64,000 nucleotides of DNA from Aliarcobacter sp. Lineage in GTDB: Bacteria; Campylobacterota; Campylobacteria; Campylobacterales; Arcobacteraceae. Below the pieces are notes generated by a model, which was not told where the DNA came from, did not search any database, and was given only the letters and a program-made list of their open reading frames with translations. This document shows positions 36,171 through 45,574 of the stretch, piece after piece. The DNA is taken from the NCBI GenBank assembly GCA_028689025.1, contig JAQTXA010000011.1, positions 1-64,000 of the forward strand. The letters are read 5' to 3'. Positions within the stretch are counted from its first letter, which is position 1, and every line of letters begins with the position of its first letter. A program made the translations under genes and the position numbers.

Positions 36171-37958
36171 TTATTTTTTCATTGAATTTAATTGGCTAAA
36201 TAGTTCATCTAATATATTCTCTATATTTGTTGAATAAGCTAATATATTTTTTTCATCTCTTTGTTTTATTGCTACTCCATAAGATAATAAATCACTATCT
36301 AATTGAATAGTTTTCTCTCTTATTTTTGATAAATATGATGAATCATTTTTATCTCTATTTTCATATTTTTTAATAAATAAATTTATATTTCTTCTATTTT
36401 CAACATCTATATCTATATCTTTACTATTGTTATTTACTTGATTTAAAATAGCTTGTTTATATTTTGTATAATCTATTTTTACATTATTTATCTCTTGAAC
36501 TAAATCAAAATCAGATATTCTATTTTCCACAGTTTTGTCATATTTATTTAAAGATGCAGCTTTTATCATACTAATTGCCACTTCGTTAGTTTGTGTTGCT
36601 AGCTCTTTTGTTTTAGTTGCCATATTTGCATTTTCTTGAGTTATATGGTCTAGTCTATTCATTGTTTCACTTATTTGTGAAATATTTTGCATTTGGATTT
36701 CATTTGATTTGGCAACATCTTCAATAATCACAGTATTTTGTTCAATCATTGAAGCTAATTTTTCAAAACTATTTTTCATATCTTGAGAATAATTTTTACC
36801 ATCTATTGATTTCTGACTTGCAACTTCAACTAAATTTTTTATCTGTTTTGCTGCATCTGCACTTCTATTTGCAAGATTTCGAACCTCAGCAGCAACAACG
36901 GCAAATCCCTTTCCAGCTTCTCCAGCAGTTGCAGCTTCAACTGCTGCATTTAAAGATAAAATATTTGTTTGAAAAGCGATTTGATCGATTATTGTAATTG
37001 CTTCTTGAATCGCACTTGTTGAGTCATTTATCTCAAGCATTGATTTTTCAGTATTTTCAACTAATTTAATTCCATCATTTGCATAGTTTTTTGTTTTTGT
37101 GGCAATCTCTAACATATTTTTAGCTTTTATAGAAGTATCTGCAATATTTGATGTAATCTCAGCAACAGCTGCACTTGTCTCTTCAAGTGATGCTGCTTGA
37201 TTAATAGTTGCATTGTGTAAACTGCTCACTAAAGTTAATAATTCATTAGATTTTTCATCTAACACATAACCATTTTTATTTATCATTGCTAAAAATTCAG
37301 ATACATTTGTTCCAATCATATTTAAACATCTTAAAAGTGTATTTACAATTGCTCCAATATCACTTTTATCAGCTTTTATCTCAAAATTTCCATTTGCATA
37401 ACTTAAGGATGTGATAAATGAATTAACAATATTTTCTCTTAAAGAGTCAATCATATGATTAAAATTATCTTTTAATTCATTAATATAAACATTATTTGCT
37501 TCCCCATTAATTCTATAAACTAAAAAACCTTTCCCAATCATTTTTGATACAAATTTCGCTTCATTTATAACTTCATTATCAATTGCAAGTCCATCTTTTA
37601 TTTTTTGTATATTTTCATTTAACTCTTTTGCCATATCACCTAAATGGTCATTTGATTTTAAATTTATAACATCAAGATTTTTTTCTGTTGAAGTAAGATA
37701 GTTAAAAAATCGACTAAGTCCTGATTTTATTGTTAATATTGAGTTATTAATATTATTTGAAATAGATACAAACAAAAAAAGAGTAATGAAAATTATAAAT
37801 AGTATGAAAGCCAGTGTAAAAGTTGAGTTGATATTAGAATTATCTTCTAATATTTGGTTTAAGTAAAGTGCTGAAATCAGTAAAAAACCTAAAAAAGGGA
37901 ATGTTATCAGAAATATTAATTTCATTTTTAAACTAATCTTATCCAATAAACTTTTCAT
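36171..37958 (-). CDS. Membrane chemoreceptor with C-terminal helical extension
   Basis: A 595-residue MCP. It has two close membrane helices (about 12-32 and 38-60) and no periplasmic domain. A linker (about 95-225) of the type seen in the other MCPs here precedes the signalling domain (about 245-450) with [19 protein letters not shown]. An unusual extension (about 480-595) follows, which may be a relative of the CZB zinc-binding bundle. If so, it lacks the expected His and Cys ligands. It lies two bases after the EAL gene and 17 bases before cobA, inside the nitrate-uptake run, so it may steer the cell in response to nitrate or its reduction. That link is inference. Confidence 0.9.
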   Translation of the reverse strand: MKSLLDKISLKMKLIFLITFPFLGFLLISALYLNQILEDNSNINSTFTLAFILFIIFITLFLFVSISNNINNSILTIKSGLSRFFNYLTSTEKNLDVINLKSNDHLGDMAKELNENIQKIKDGLAIDNEVINEAKFVSKMIGKGFLVYRINGEANNVYINELKDNFNHMIDSLRENIVNSFITSLSYANGNFEIKADKSDIGAIVNTLLRCLNMIGTNVSEFLAMINKNGYVLDEKSNELLTLVSSLHNATINQAASLEETSAAVAEITSNIADTSIKAKNMLEIATKTKNYANDGIKLVENTEKSMLEINDSTSAIQEAITIIDQIAFQTNILSLNAAVEAATAGEAGKGFAVVAAEVRNLANRSADAAKQIKNLVEVASQKSIDGKNYSQDMKNSFEKLASMIEQNTVIIEDVAKSNEIQMQNISQISETMNRLDHITQENANMATKTKELATQTNEVAISMIKAASLNKYDKTVENRISDFDLVQEINNVKIDYTKYKQAILNQVNNNSKDIDIDVENRRNINLFIKKYENRDKNDSSYLSKIREKTIQLDSDLLSYGVAIKQRDEKNILAYSTNIENILDELFSQLNSMKK

Positions 37959-37960
37959 TG

Positions 37961-39157
37961 TTAAATCCTTTTAATTATTATGTCTAAGCATATTATGTAA
38001 GACTCATCTCCTATTTCAAATTTTCTAGCAAATGTCTTACAAATATTTCCTGTTGCGTATGAAATATATTTATTACTTAAATATATTCCTTGTTTTGACT
38101 CTAAAGTAATGTAGTAATACTCTTTTAGATAGTGTTCATCTCCATTTTTTGATGGGCTAAATCTATCATTGATATTATTAATTACCGTATCATGAATCTG
38201 TTTTGATGACTCAGCATCTATTAAATAAATTGCTTCTAAATCTATATGATTATCTAACTCATCAAACATTATCTCTTTAGCATCATTTATATTGCTAAAT
38301 TGTTTGATAATCTTATTTGAAACTAAATGGTAATTATTTACTAAATCTCTTTTTTTATTTATTGAATTAAGTGTTTTTCTTCTAAAGATACTTCCAATTT
38401 CCACAATAATTGCTATTATTTTATCTACTAAAAAAGTATCCAATTCAAAAACTGGTCTACAAAAGTAGTACCCTTGGAATAGATTAATATTTGATTTCAT
38501 AGCAAGACAAATTGCATCTTCATCTTCTACACCCTCAGCTAAAACCCTAATTCCAAGGTTATGACTCATTTTTGCAATTGATTTTACAATCTCTCTATTT
38601 ATATGGTTATCTTTTGTATTTTTAAATAAAGATTTATCAATTTTTATCAAATCTGGTTTTATTAAATTTATTCTATCAAAAGTAGAATTTCCCGTTCCAA
38701 AATCATCTAAAGCGATTGCAAACCCCAGCTCTTTATAATAAGAGCAGAACTCTTCCAAAGCTTTAGTATTTGAAATCTCATCCTCTTTTATCTCAATAAT
38801 AAAATTTTTATAAGGGATTTCAACCTTATCTATTGTTTCTGTAAAACAATAGTTTCTATCTTCCCTATCAAAATTATTTATAAGAGAAGATTCAAAATTC
38901 AAAAATAGTACTAATTCATTATTTTCTAAATAATAGCTTTTAAACTTTTCAATAGATTTATTTCGTGTCAAAACATCTAACTCTAAATTTAGGTTTGCAT
39001 CAATTGCTAATTTAAAGAGTTCATAGGGAGGGATAACCTCACCTTTATATGTACATCTTGTTAATGCTTCAAATGCATATAACTGTTTTGATCTTATTGA
39101 CACTATTGGTTGAAAATGAATTTCAACCAACTCTTCTTTTATTATTTCTTCTATCAT
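37961..39157 (-). CDS. EAL-domain cyclic di-GMP phosphodiesterase
   Basis: A 398-residue soluble protein. The EAL domain (about 8-240) keeps the catalytic set: FEALTR, Asn in LNFESS, the Glu in [14 protein letters not shown], the Lys in [15 protein letters not shown] and FQGYYF. The hydrolysis of c-di-GMP is therefore expected. The C-terminal 150 residues form a separate domain that looks GAF- or cache-like ([30 protein letters not shown]), perhaps a ligand sensor. There is no GGDEF domain. The next gene, two bases downstream, is a chemoreceptor. It follows nrtD by 53 bases in the same direction. Confidence 0.88.
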   Translation of the reverse strand: MIEEIIKEELVEIHFQPIVSIRSKQLYAFEALTRCTYKGEVIPPYELFKLAIDANLNLELDVLTRNKSIEKFKSYYLENNELVLFLNFESSLINNFDREDRNYCFTETIDKVEIPYKNFIIEIKEDEISNTKALEEFCSYYKELGFAIALDDFGTGNSTFDRINLIKPDLIKIDKSLFKNTKDNHINREIVKSIAKMSHNLGIRVLAEGVEDEDAICLAMKSNINLFQGYYFCRPVFELDTFLVDKIIAIIVEIGSIFRRKTLNSINKKRDLVNNYHLVSNKIIKQFSNINDAKEIMFDELDNHIDLEAIYLIDAESSKQIHDTVINNINDRFSPSKNGDEHYLKEYYYITLESKQGIYLSNKYISYATGNICKTFARKFEIGDESYIICLDIIIKRI

Positions 39158-39210
39158 CTATATTCACAACTTAATTATTTTTTTGTGTATTATAGAGGAA
39201 TTTCTATTTT

Positions 39211-40008
39211 TTACTCATCATCTTTTGCAAATTTTTTATACAGAAAGTCTAAAATTGCCTCTCTACATCTTATATACTCTTTATCACTTTGTAAGGCAAC
39301 TCTATCTCTTGGTCTTGGAATATTAACTTCAAGAATCTCACCTATTGTAGCTTCTGGGCCATTTGTCATCATTATTACCCTATCACTTAAAAGTACAGCT
39401 TCATCAATATCATGAGTAATGACAATAACTGTATTTTGAACACTTTGTTGTATTCTCATTAAATGCTCTTGCAGATTTGCACGTGTGAGTGAATCTAATG
39501 CCCCAAAAGGTTCATCCATTAGTAAAACATCTGGTTTAATAGATAGTGCTCTTGCAATTCCAACTCTTTGTTTCATACCTCCTGAAATTCCCCCGGGAAA
39601 CTTATCTTTTGCATGGTCAAGATTTACCATTGAAACAAAGTGCTCAACCCTTTGTCTTAACTCTTGTGAAGTTAAATCAGGCATCACTTTTTTTACTGCC
39701 ATTTCAATATTTTGATAAACAGTAAGCCAAGGAAGTAGTGAGTGATTTTGAAAAACCACAGCTCGCTCAGGACCTGGTCCTGTAATCTCTTTATTATTTA
39801 AAATAATATTACCTTTTGTTTGTGCATCAAGTCCTGCAATCATATTTAATAGAGTTGATTTACCACAACCACTATGTCCAATAATTGAAACTATTTCATT
39901 CTTTTTAATATTTACATTTACATCAACTACAGCTTTGTACTCTTTTCCACCGGGAAGAGGAAATGTCTTGTAAATATTTTCTAATTGTAAAAACTTATCA
40001 TTACTCAT
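39211..40008 (-). CDS. nrtD: Nitrate/nitrite ABC transporter ATP-binding protein (NrtD/NasD-like)
   Basis: A 265-residue ATPase of the nitrate/sulfonate/taurine type. It has Walker A GHSGCGKST, the Q-loop VFQNHSLLPWLTVYQNI, the signature ISGGMKQR, and Walker B VLLMDEPFGALD followed by the H-loop ITHD. The start is the ATG at 40008, behind an AAGGTGGATGAG site; an upstream ATG at 40041 would overlap the permease gene by 23 bases. Together with the permease and binding protein upstream it imports nitrate or nitrite. Confidence 0.92.
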   Translation of the reverse strand: MSNDKFLQLENIYKTFPLPGGKEYKAVVDVNVNIKKNEIVSIIGHSGCGKSTLLNMIAGLDAQTKGNIILNNKEITGPGPERAVVFQNHSLLPWLTVYQNIEMAVKKVMPDLTSQELRQRVEHFVSMVNLDHAKDKFPGGISGGMKQRVGIARALSIKPDVLLMDEPFGALDSLTRANLQEHLMRIQQSVQNTVIVITHDIDEAVLLSDRVIMMTNGPEATIGEILEVNIPRPRDRVALQSDKEYIRCREAILDFLYKKFAKDDE

Positions 40009-40018
40009 CTCATCCACC

Positions 40019-40831
40019 TTACATTTTTTTTCTATAATCAAAATAATCAGCTATTTTTTCCATTAAAACATCTAACATAAAACCAACAAGCCCAACAATA
40101 ATAATACCAATGATAATATTGTGATATGCAAGATTGTTATACTCATCCCAAATCCAAAAACCAATACCAATACCACCTGTTAACATTTCAGCTGCAACTA
40201 TAACTAACCAAGCAATTCCTAAAGATAGTCTCATTCCTGTAAAAATATAAGGAACAGCAACTGGTAAAATTATTTGAAACACTTTTTCTAAAGGAGAAAA
40301 TCTTAAAACTTTTGCAACATTTAAATAATCTTCACTAACACTTTTAACTCCCAAAGAAGTATTTATGATAATTGGCCAAATTGATGTTATAAAAATTGTT
40401 GACATTGCAGTATTGTCAATATCTTTAAATGCAAATAACAATAAAGGTAACCAAGCAAGTGGCGAAACTGGTTTTAAAATTTGAATAAAAGGATCAAGTG
40501 CATATTGAATATTTTTACTCATACCAACCATTAAACCAACAGGAACACCCACAATTACAGCTAATGCGAATCCCCCAAATACTCTTTTTAAAGATTCAAG
40601 TACTTGCCAAAAAAGTCCTTTGTCATCTTTATTAACCACATAAAAAGGATCACTTAATACTCCTTTTAATGTCTCACCATCACTTGTAGTTCCACCAAAT
40701 GCATAAATATATGTATCACTAGGAGTTGGGAAACCACTAATTAATACAGCAATTCCTGACCATACTTGAATTATAATTACCAACACTATTAATGGTAAAA
40801 GTATCTTTTTTATTGTCTCTTTATTCATCAT
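40019..40831 (-). CDS. nrtB: Nitrate/nitrite ABC transporter permease (NrtB-like)
   Basis: A 270-residue inner-membrane permease of the NrtB/SsuC family with about six to seven helices. The cytoplasmic EAA-type loop is KVFQIILPVAVPYIFTGMRL. It should pair as a homodimer with NrtD. The start codons ATGATG share one AAGG site; either could serve. It is separated from the nrtA gene by a 97-base gap containing two strong hairpins. Confidence 0.92.
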   Translation of the reverse strand: MMNKETIKKILLPLIVLVIIIQVWSGIAVLISGFPTPSDTYIYAFGGTTSDGETLKGVLSDPFYVVNKDDKGLFWQVLESLKRVFGGFALAVIVGVPVGLMVGMSKNIQYALDPFIQILKPVSPLAWLPLLLFAFKDIDNTAMSTIFITSIWPIIINTSLGVKSVSEDYLNVAKVLRFSPLEKVFQIILPVAVPYIFTGMRLSLGIAWLVIVAAEMLTGGIGIGFWIWDEYNNLAYHNIIIGIIIVGLVGFMLDVLMEKIADYFDYRKKM

Positions 40832-40849
40832 TTTTCCTTTTTTAAATTT

Positions 40850-40907
40850 GCCTTTTAAAGTATCGATTTTAGATAAATACTTAAAAAGGCAAAGGCTTTA
40901 AAAGCCT
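40850..40907 (-). other. Two intercistronic hairpins between nrtA and nrtB
   Basis: A 14-base stem with one mismatch (GCCTTTTAAAGTAT / ATACTTAAAAAGGC, 13-base loop, 40850-40890) is followed by a 7-base palindromic stem (AGGCTTT / AAAGCCT, 40893-40907). Neither has a clear minus-strand U tract. They fit an RNA-processing or stability element that raises binding-protein expression over the permease, as is common in ABC operons. Confidence 0.55.
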
Positions 40908-40928
40908 ATTCCTTTTTAAATCTTAAAC

Positions 40929-42311
40929 TTATTTTTTTGTTACATATTTTGGATCTGCACAACCAGCTGGTCCATATGGACAAACATATGAAGGCTGTTT
41001 AGTTGTAACCGTCCATTTATTAACTTTCAATAACTCTTCTTTTGAAACAACGGGAGCTGTAACTGCAAATGTGTCATAAATATATTCAACAGCTTTGTTT
41101 GGATCCCAAACTTTTCCATCTAAGAATTTGTTATATTCATCAACACCATCTTTTTTCCAAGGAGACTCAGGAAGTGAATATCCAACCTCTTTTGCAACAA
41201 CTTCAAATAAATCTGGTCTATAAACTTTTTCAATTGTAGCTTTCATATCAACAGGAGTTGTTAATTGTCCCCATCTATACATTTGAGTTATAAACCACAT
41301 ACCGTGTGAATAGAATGGATATGCTGCATAATCATTTGCAAAAACATTAAACATTGGATTTTTACTATCTACACCTTTTGTATAAAGGAATGTTCCACTC
41401 ATTGATTTTCTTAAAACATCAACAGGTGCTTTTACATAAGAATCTTGAGCAAGGAATGTAATTGCTTCTTCTCTATGTTCCCAAGATTCATCTAACCACA
41501 TTTGAGCTTTTAATACAGCTCTCATAACAGCTTTTGTAGTTTCAGGATTTTTTTCTACAAAATCAGCTCTTGCTTGTAAAACTTTTTCAGGATTATTATT
41601 CCAAATATCATAATTTGTTACTAATGCTCCCCCCTGACCTTTTTCAACAATTCTTGTATTCCAAGGCTCACCAACACAATATCCATCAATATTTCCAGCA
41701 ATTAAATTTTGTGGCATAGTAGGAGGTGGAAAAGGTTTGATTGTACTATCTTCATCTGGTTTAATTCCACTTGCAGCCATCCAATATCTTAACTCATAAT
41801 TATGTGTAGAAACGGGATGAACCATACCAAAATTTAAAGGTTGATAAGAGTTACCTTCGATTTTATGTTTTTCGTCAATATATTTTTTTAAACTATCAGC
41901 AGAAACTGGTCTTTCATCTTGTTTAAGACCATATTTTTCCATCTCACCAATAATTTTATTTCCAAATGTAATTGCATTTCCATTTAAATCTAAAGACATT
42001 AATGCTTGTAAATTTGCATCTCCATTAATACCTAATGTTGCAGCAATTGGCATACCAGCAAGTGCATGAGAATAATCATATTCACCAGATATTACTTTTT
42101 GTTGGATTCCTGGCCATCCACCACCCTCTTTTGCAACATCTACATCTAATCCCTCAGCAGCAAAGAAACCTTTCTCTTTTGCTATTACTAATGGTGCACA
42201 GTCAGTTAATGCAATAAAACCAATTTTTAATTTTGTTTTTTCCGGAGCTGCTAATAATGAACTAGCAACTAATGAAAGACCTAAACCAATTTTTAATACC
42301 TGTTTAAACAT
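40929..42311 (-). CDS. nrtA: Nitrate-binding periplasmic protein (NrtA/CmpA-like)
   Basis: A 460-residue periplasmic binding protein with a signal peptide (about 1-21, ending SLLAA). The family pattern [20 protein letters not shown] is followed by [20 protein letters not shown], and the C-terminus has [10 protein letters not shown]. NrtA/NasF family members bind nitrate (and nitrite); the cyanobacterial paralog CmpA binds bicarbonate, so ligand choice rests on context. The gene heads the minus-strand run nrtA-nrtB-nrtD. It is divergent from the MFS nitrate transporter gene. There is no lipobox, so it should be soluble. Confidence 0.92.
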   Translation of the reverse strand: MFKQVLKIGLGLSLVASSLLAAPEKTKLKIGFIALTDCAPLVIAKEKGFFAAEGLDVDVAKEGGGWPGIQQKVISGEYDYSHALAGMPIAATLGINGDANLQALMSLDLNGNAITFGNKIIGEMEKYGLKQDERPVSADSLKKYIDEKHKIEGNSYQPLNFGMVHPVSTHNYELRYWMAASGIKPDEDSTIKPFPPPTMPQNLIAGNIDGYCVGEPWNTRIVEKGQGGALVTNYDIWNNNPEKVLQARADFVEKNPETTKAVMRAVLKAQMWLDESWEHREEAITFLAQDSYVKAPVDVLRKSMSGTFLYTKGVDSKNPMFNVFANDYAAYPFYSHGMWFITQMYRWGQLTTPVDMKATIEKVYRPDLFEVVAKEVGYSLPESPWKKDGVDEYNKFLDGKVWDPNKAVEYIYDTFAVTAPVVSKEELLKVNKWTVTTKQPSYVCPYGPAGCADPKYVTKK

Positions 42312-42584
42312 TTTTTCTCCTTAAATATTTATTGATAGGAGAATCATAACACAGAAAATTTTCATAAGATACAATTTTATTGTTTAAAATTTATACATAA
42401 TAAACTTAAAATTACATTATATATAATTAAATTAAATTAATTAACTATATATTTTCATTTTAATTAGTTTATAAACTTACAAATACATTAAAAATAGTAA
42501 TTGAACATTTTTTATACAATTTAAATATCTATTACTATTTTTAACACTATATAATTAGATTAAATAAAGGGTAAGGAGATATAA

Positions 42585-43865
42585 ATGTCTTTAAAAGAAT
42601 TAAAAGGTCAAGGACACTGGCCAACATTATTAGCTGCATTTTTGTATTTTGATTTTAGTTTTATGGTTTGGACAATGTTAGGCCCATTGGCAACTGAGAT
42701 TTCTGAATCATTAAAAGCAACTCAAAATTTTATTATGAGTGCTGATGAAAAAGCTACACTTTTAGCCGTTCCAATTTTAGCAGGTGCAATTCTAAGAGTT
42801 GTATTAGGTTTTTTTGTTGATAGAATTGGTGCTAAAAAAACTGCACTTATTTCACAAACAATCGTTGTAGTTGGTCTATTTTTTGCTTATTATAGAGGTG
42901 AAAGTATCACTTATAATGAGTTATTAATGGTGGCATTTGTTTTAGGTTTTGCAGGAGCTTCATTTGCAGTTGCACTTCCACAAGCTGGACAATGGTATCC
43001 GCCTAAACTTCAAGGTGTTGTTTTAGGACTTGCTGGGGCTGGAAATATTGGTGTTGTTATTGACTTTTTGTTTGCTCCAAAAATTGCTGAAATTTGGGGA
43101 TGGCAATCGGTATTTTTAGTTGGTGCTGTTTTATCTGCTTGTATATTAGTTACATATATGTTTATGGCAAAAGATGCACCTTCAAATGTTTATAAATCAA
43201 ATCCTAAAAAATTAAAAGATTATGGAAAACTTTTAAAAGATAAAGATACTTGGTGGTTTTGTCTATTTTATGCAATTAGTTTTGGTGGATTTGTAGGATT
43301 TGCAGGATATATGAAAGTATATTTAATGAGTACATACAAAGCTGAAATGGCAACTTTTGGACTTGATATGTTAGCTGAGCCAAATGTAATGGTAATTGCT
43401 GGATATTTTGGAGCTTTATGTATTTTTGCTGGGGCTGTTTTAAGACCAGTTGGTGGAGCAATTGCTGATAAATTAGGTGGAATTAAATCATTATATTTCT
43501 TTTATGGAACAGTTTGTTTATTAGCTATAATTAGTGCAACTTACACTCTTCCATTTTATATTGCTATTTTTGTACTGTTTTTAATCATGGCAAATCTTGG
43601 TATGGCAAATGGAGCAGTTTTCCAATTAGTTCCTCAAAGATTTGGAAAAGATATTGGAATTATGACAGGAATCATTGGATGTGCTGGAGGTCTTGGTGGA
43701 ACTGCATTAATCAAAACTTTTGGTTGGTCAAAAGGTGCATTTGATGGATATGCTACTGGATTTATTATTTTTGCGATTGTTGTATTTATAGCAATTTTAG
43801 GAATTTCATTGGTAAAAACTAGATGGAGAACTACTTGGGGAGTTCAAGCGGGTGGAAGAATATAA
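42585..43865 (+). CDS. narK: NarK/NasA-type MFS nitrate/nitrite transporter
   Basis: A 426-residue MFS transporter with 12 helices. It has the nitrate-porter signatures GAILRVVLGFFVDRIGAKK, GFAGASFAVALPQAGQWYPPK in helix 5 and GIIGCAGGLGG in the second half. It would move nitrate inward, or exchange nitrate and nitrite. It is the second nitrate entry route in this region beside the ABC system. The TAAGGAG site lies six bases before the ATG. A hairpin terminator overlaps its stop. The next gene is the phosphatase/kinase fusion, an arrangement also known near nasA in pseudomonads. Confidence 0.93.
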   Translation: MSLKELKGQGHWPTLLAAFLYFDFSFMVWTMLGPLATEISESLKATQNFIMSADEKATLLAVPILAGAILRVVLGFFVDRIGAKKTALISQTIVVVGLFFAYYRGESITYNELLMVAFVLGFAGASFAVALPQAGQWYPPKLQGVVLGLAGAGNIGVVIDFLFAPKIAEIWGWQSVFLVGAVLSACILVTYMFMAKDAPSNVYKSNPKKLKDYGKLLKDKDTWWFCLFYAISFGGFVGFAGYMKVYLMSTYKAEMATFGLDMLAEPNVMVIAGYFGALCIFAGAVLRPVGGAIADKLGGIKSLYFFYGTVCLLAIISATYTLPFYIAIFVLFLIMANLGMANGAVFQLVPQRFGKDIGIMTGIIGCAGGLGGTALIKTFGWSKGAFDGYATGFIIFAIVVFIAILGISLVKTRWRTTWGVQAGGRI

Positions 43866-43884
43866 AAAGAGATTTTCTCTTTTT
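43864..43884 (+). terminator. Hairpin at the narK stop codon
   Basis: A perfect stem AAAAAGAGA / TCTCTTTTT with a three-base loop. The 3-prime arm itself supplies the T run, so it may terminate or reduce transcription into the kinase gene. Confidence 0.65.
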
Positions 43885-43927
43885 ATATTCAAATTAAAGT
43901 TTTAGAATAAGATTTTAATTTGAATAT
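43885..43927 (+). other. Leader hairpin upstream of the phosphatase/kinase gene
   Basis: A perfect 14-base inverted repeat (ATATTCAAATTAAA / TTTAATTTGAATAT) with a 15-base loop ends 18 bases before the ATG at 43946. It directly follows the narK hairpin. The two together may act as an attenuator or mRNA-stability element. No known riboswitch was recognised. Confidence 0.5.
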
Positions 43928-43945
43928 ATATTTTAAGGTGTTTAA

Positions 43946-45574
43946 ATGAGTAAAAACAACATAAAAACTTCAGGTTTCTCTCTTGCTAAAAGAAAAGAGT
44001 TAACAGGTGATGATTTTTATGAGATTAAACAATTTGATGATATGACAGTTGCTGTTGTATGTGATGGAGTTGGAAGCGCCCAAGAAGGTGCAATGGCTGC
44101 TAAAAAAGTAACTCAACATATAATAAATAATTTCAAAAATATTCCAAAAGTTTGGAGTATTGAAAAAGCTATGAAAGAGTTTATAACTTCAATAAACTCA
44201 ATTCTTTATGCCCAATCTATACATGAATATGAAAGACCTGAATATGTAACAACTCTTACGGTTTGTGTAATTAAAGGAAATCGTTTATATGGAGCAAATG
44301 CTGGTGATAGCAGGATTTATCTTTTAAGAGATAATAAATTAACTCAGCTTTCATACGACCATAATGAAGAGGGAATGGCTGGTGTTTTATCAAATGCTGT
44401 GGGAATTTGTGAAAGTGTTGAGATATTTTATTTTGAAAACAATATCCAAAAAGATGACAAAATTCTAATGTGTAGTGATGGTTTGTATTCATTAATGAGT
44501 AATGATACTTTATTAAAAAATATTCCAAATGGTGCATATCAAATAGTAAAAAAAGCTAGTTTTTTTGTTGAAGATAATCTTCCAGATGATACAACAGCTG
44601 TTATATTAGAAATTTTAGAAGCAGACCCAATTGAATTAATGAAAAATCTAAATCTTGGAATTCCTGAAAAGCTAAAAAAAGGTGACATAATTGATGGTTA
44701 TGAACTAACTCTTTCTCTAATTCAAAATAACAGAACTTGGGTTTGCAAAAAAAACAATCAAGAGTATGTAATAAAATTTGCACCCTATGAAGCCATAGAA
44801 AATGAAGAGATTTTAGATTTATATATAAAAGAGGCATGGAATGCAAAAAGATTAAAAGCTGGATTCTTCCCAAAAACTTTTATTCCAAAACAAAGAAGTG
44901 CAAGATATTATCTAATGACAAAATTAGATGGAATAAATCTAAAACAATATCTCAAAAAAAGAAATTTATCAATTGATGAAGCTATAAATTTAGCAAAAAC
45001 ACTTATCTCAATGAGTGAATATCTTTTGAAATTTAACCTTGTTCATGGGGACATAAAACCTGAAAATATAATAGTAATACAAAGAGATGGGAAAAAGATT
45101 TTTAAAATAATAGATTTTGGTTCAATCACAGAGATTTTTTCAATCACAAATAAAGCAGGAACTCCCTCATATTTAGCACCTGAAAGATTTAAAGGAAGTG
45201 CAATAAATGAAAAAACAGAAATTTTTTCTATTGGAGTTACTTTATATCAAGCCTTAACGGGGAAATTTCCTTATGGAGAGATAGAACCTTTTCAGAATCC
45301 AACTTTTGGAACAGCAAAAAAACCTCAAAAATTAAATAGCAATATTCCATTTTGGTTAGATAGTTTAATATTAAGAGCCATTAGTACAAAAGAGGATTTA
45401 AGATATTCAAACTATTCATATATGAAGTTTGAGCTTGAATATCCAAATAAAGTAAAACCTTTTTTAAGTGAAAACACACCTTTATTTGAAAGAAATCCAG
45501 AACAAACTTATAGAATTGGTTTTATCATCTCTTTTATAATTAACTGCGTACTTTTAGTATATGTTTTAAAATAA
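43946..45574 (+). CDS. PP2C-type phosphatase fused to Ser/Thr protein kinase
   Basis: A 542-residue bifunctional protein. The PP2C/PPM phosphatase domain is at about 1-235: VVCDGVGSAQEG with the metal-binding Asp, GDSRIYLLRD, CSDGLYSLM and DDTTAVILE. The Hanks-type kinase domain is at about 245-510: VHGDIKPEN catalytic loop, IDFG for the DFG motif, GTPSYLAPERF. A C-terminal membrane helix anchors it (about 522-541). Family members next to nitrate assimilation genes occur in Pseudomonas (established context). A role in controlling nitrate uptake or reduction is inferred. An AAGGTG site lies before the ATG. It is convergent with the EAL-domain gene, overlapping by nine bases. Confidence 0.93.
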   Translation: MSKNNIKTSGFSLAKRKELTGDDFYEIKQFDDMTVAVVCDGVGSAQEGAMAAKKVTQHIINNFKNIPKVWSIEKAMKEFITSINSILYAQSIHEYERPEYVTTLTVCVIKGNRLYGANAGDSRIYLLRDNKLTQLSYDHNEEGMAGVLSNAVGICESVEIFYFENNIQKDDKILMCSDGLYSLMSNDTLLKNIPNGAYQIVKKASFFVEDNLPDDTTAVILEILEADPIELMKNLNLGIPEKLKKGDIIDGYELTLSLIQNNRTWVCKKNNQEYVIKFAPYEAIENEEILDLYIKEAWNAKRLKAGFFPKTFIPKQRSARYYLMTKLDGINLKQYLKKRNLSIDEAINLAKTLISMSEYLLKFNLVHGDIKPENIIVIQRDGKKIFKIIDFGSITEIFSITNKAGTPSYLAPERFKGSAINEKTEIFSIGVTLYQALTGKFPYGEIEPFQNPTFGTAKKPQKLNSNIPFWLDSLILRAISTKEDLRYSNYSYMKFELEYPNKVKPFLSENTPLFERNPEQTYRIGFIISFIINCVLLVYVLK

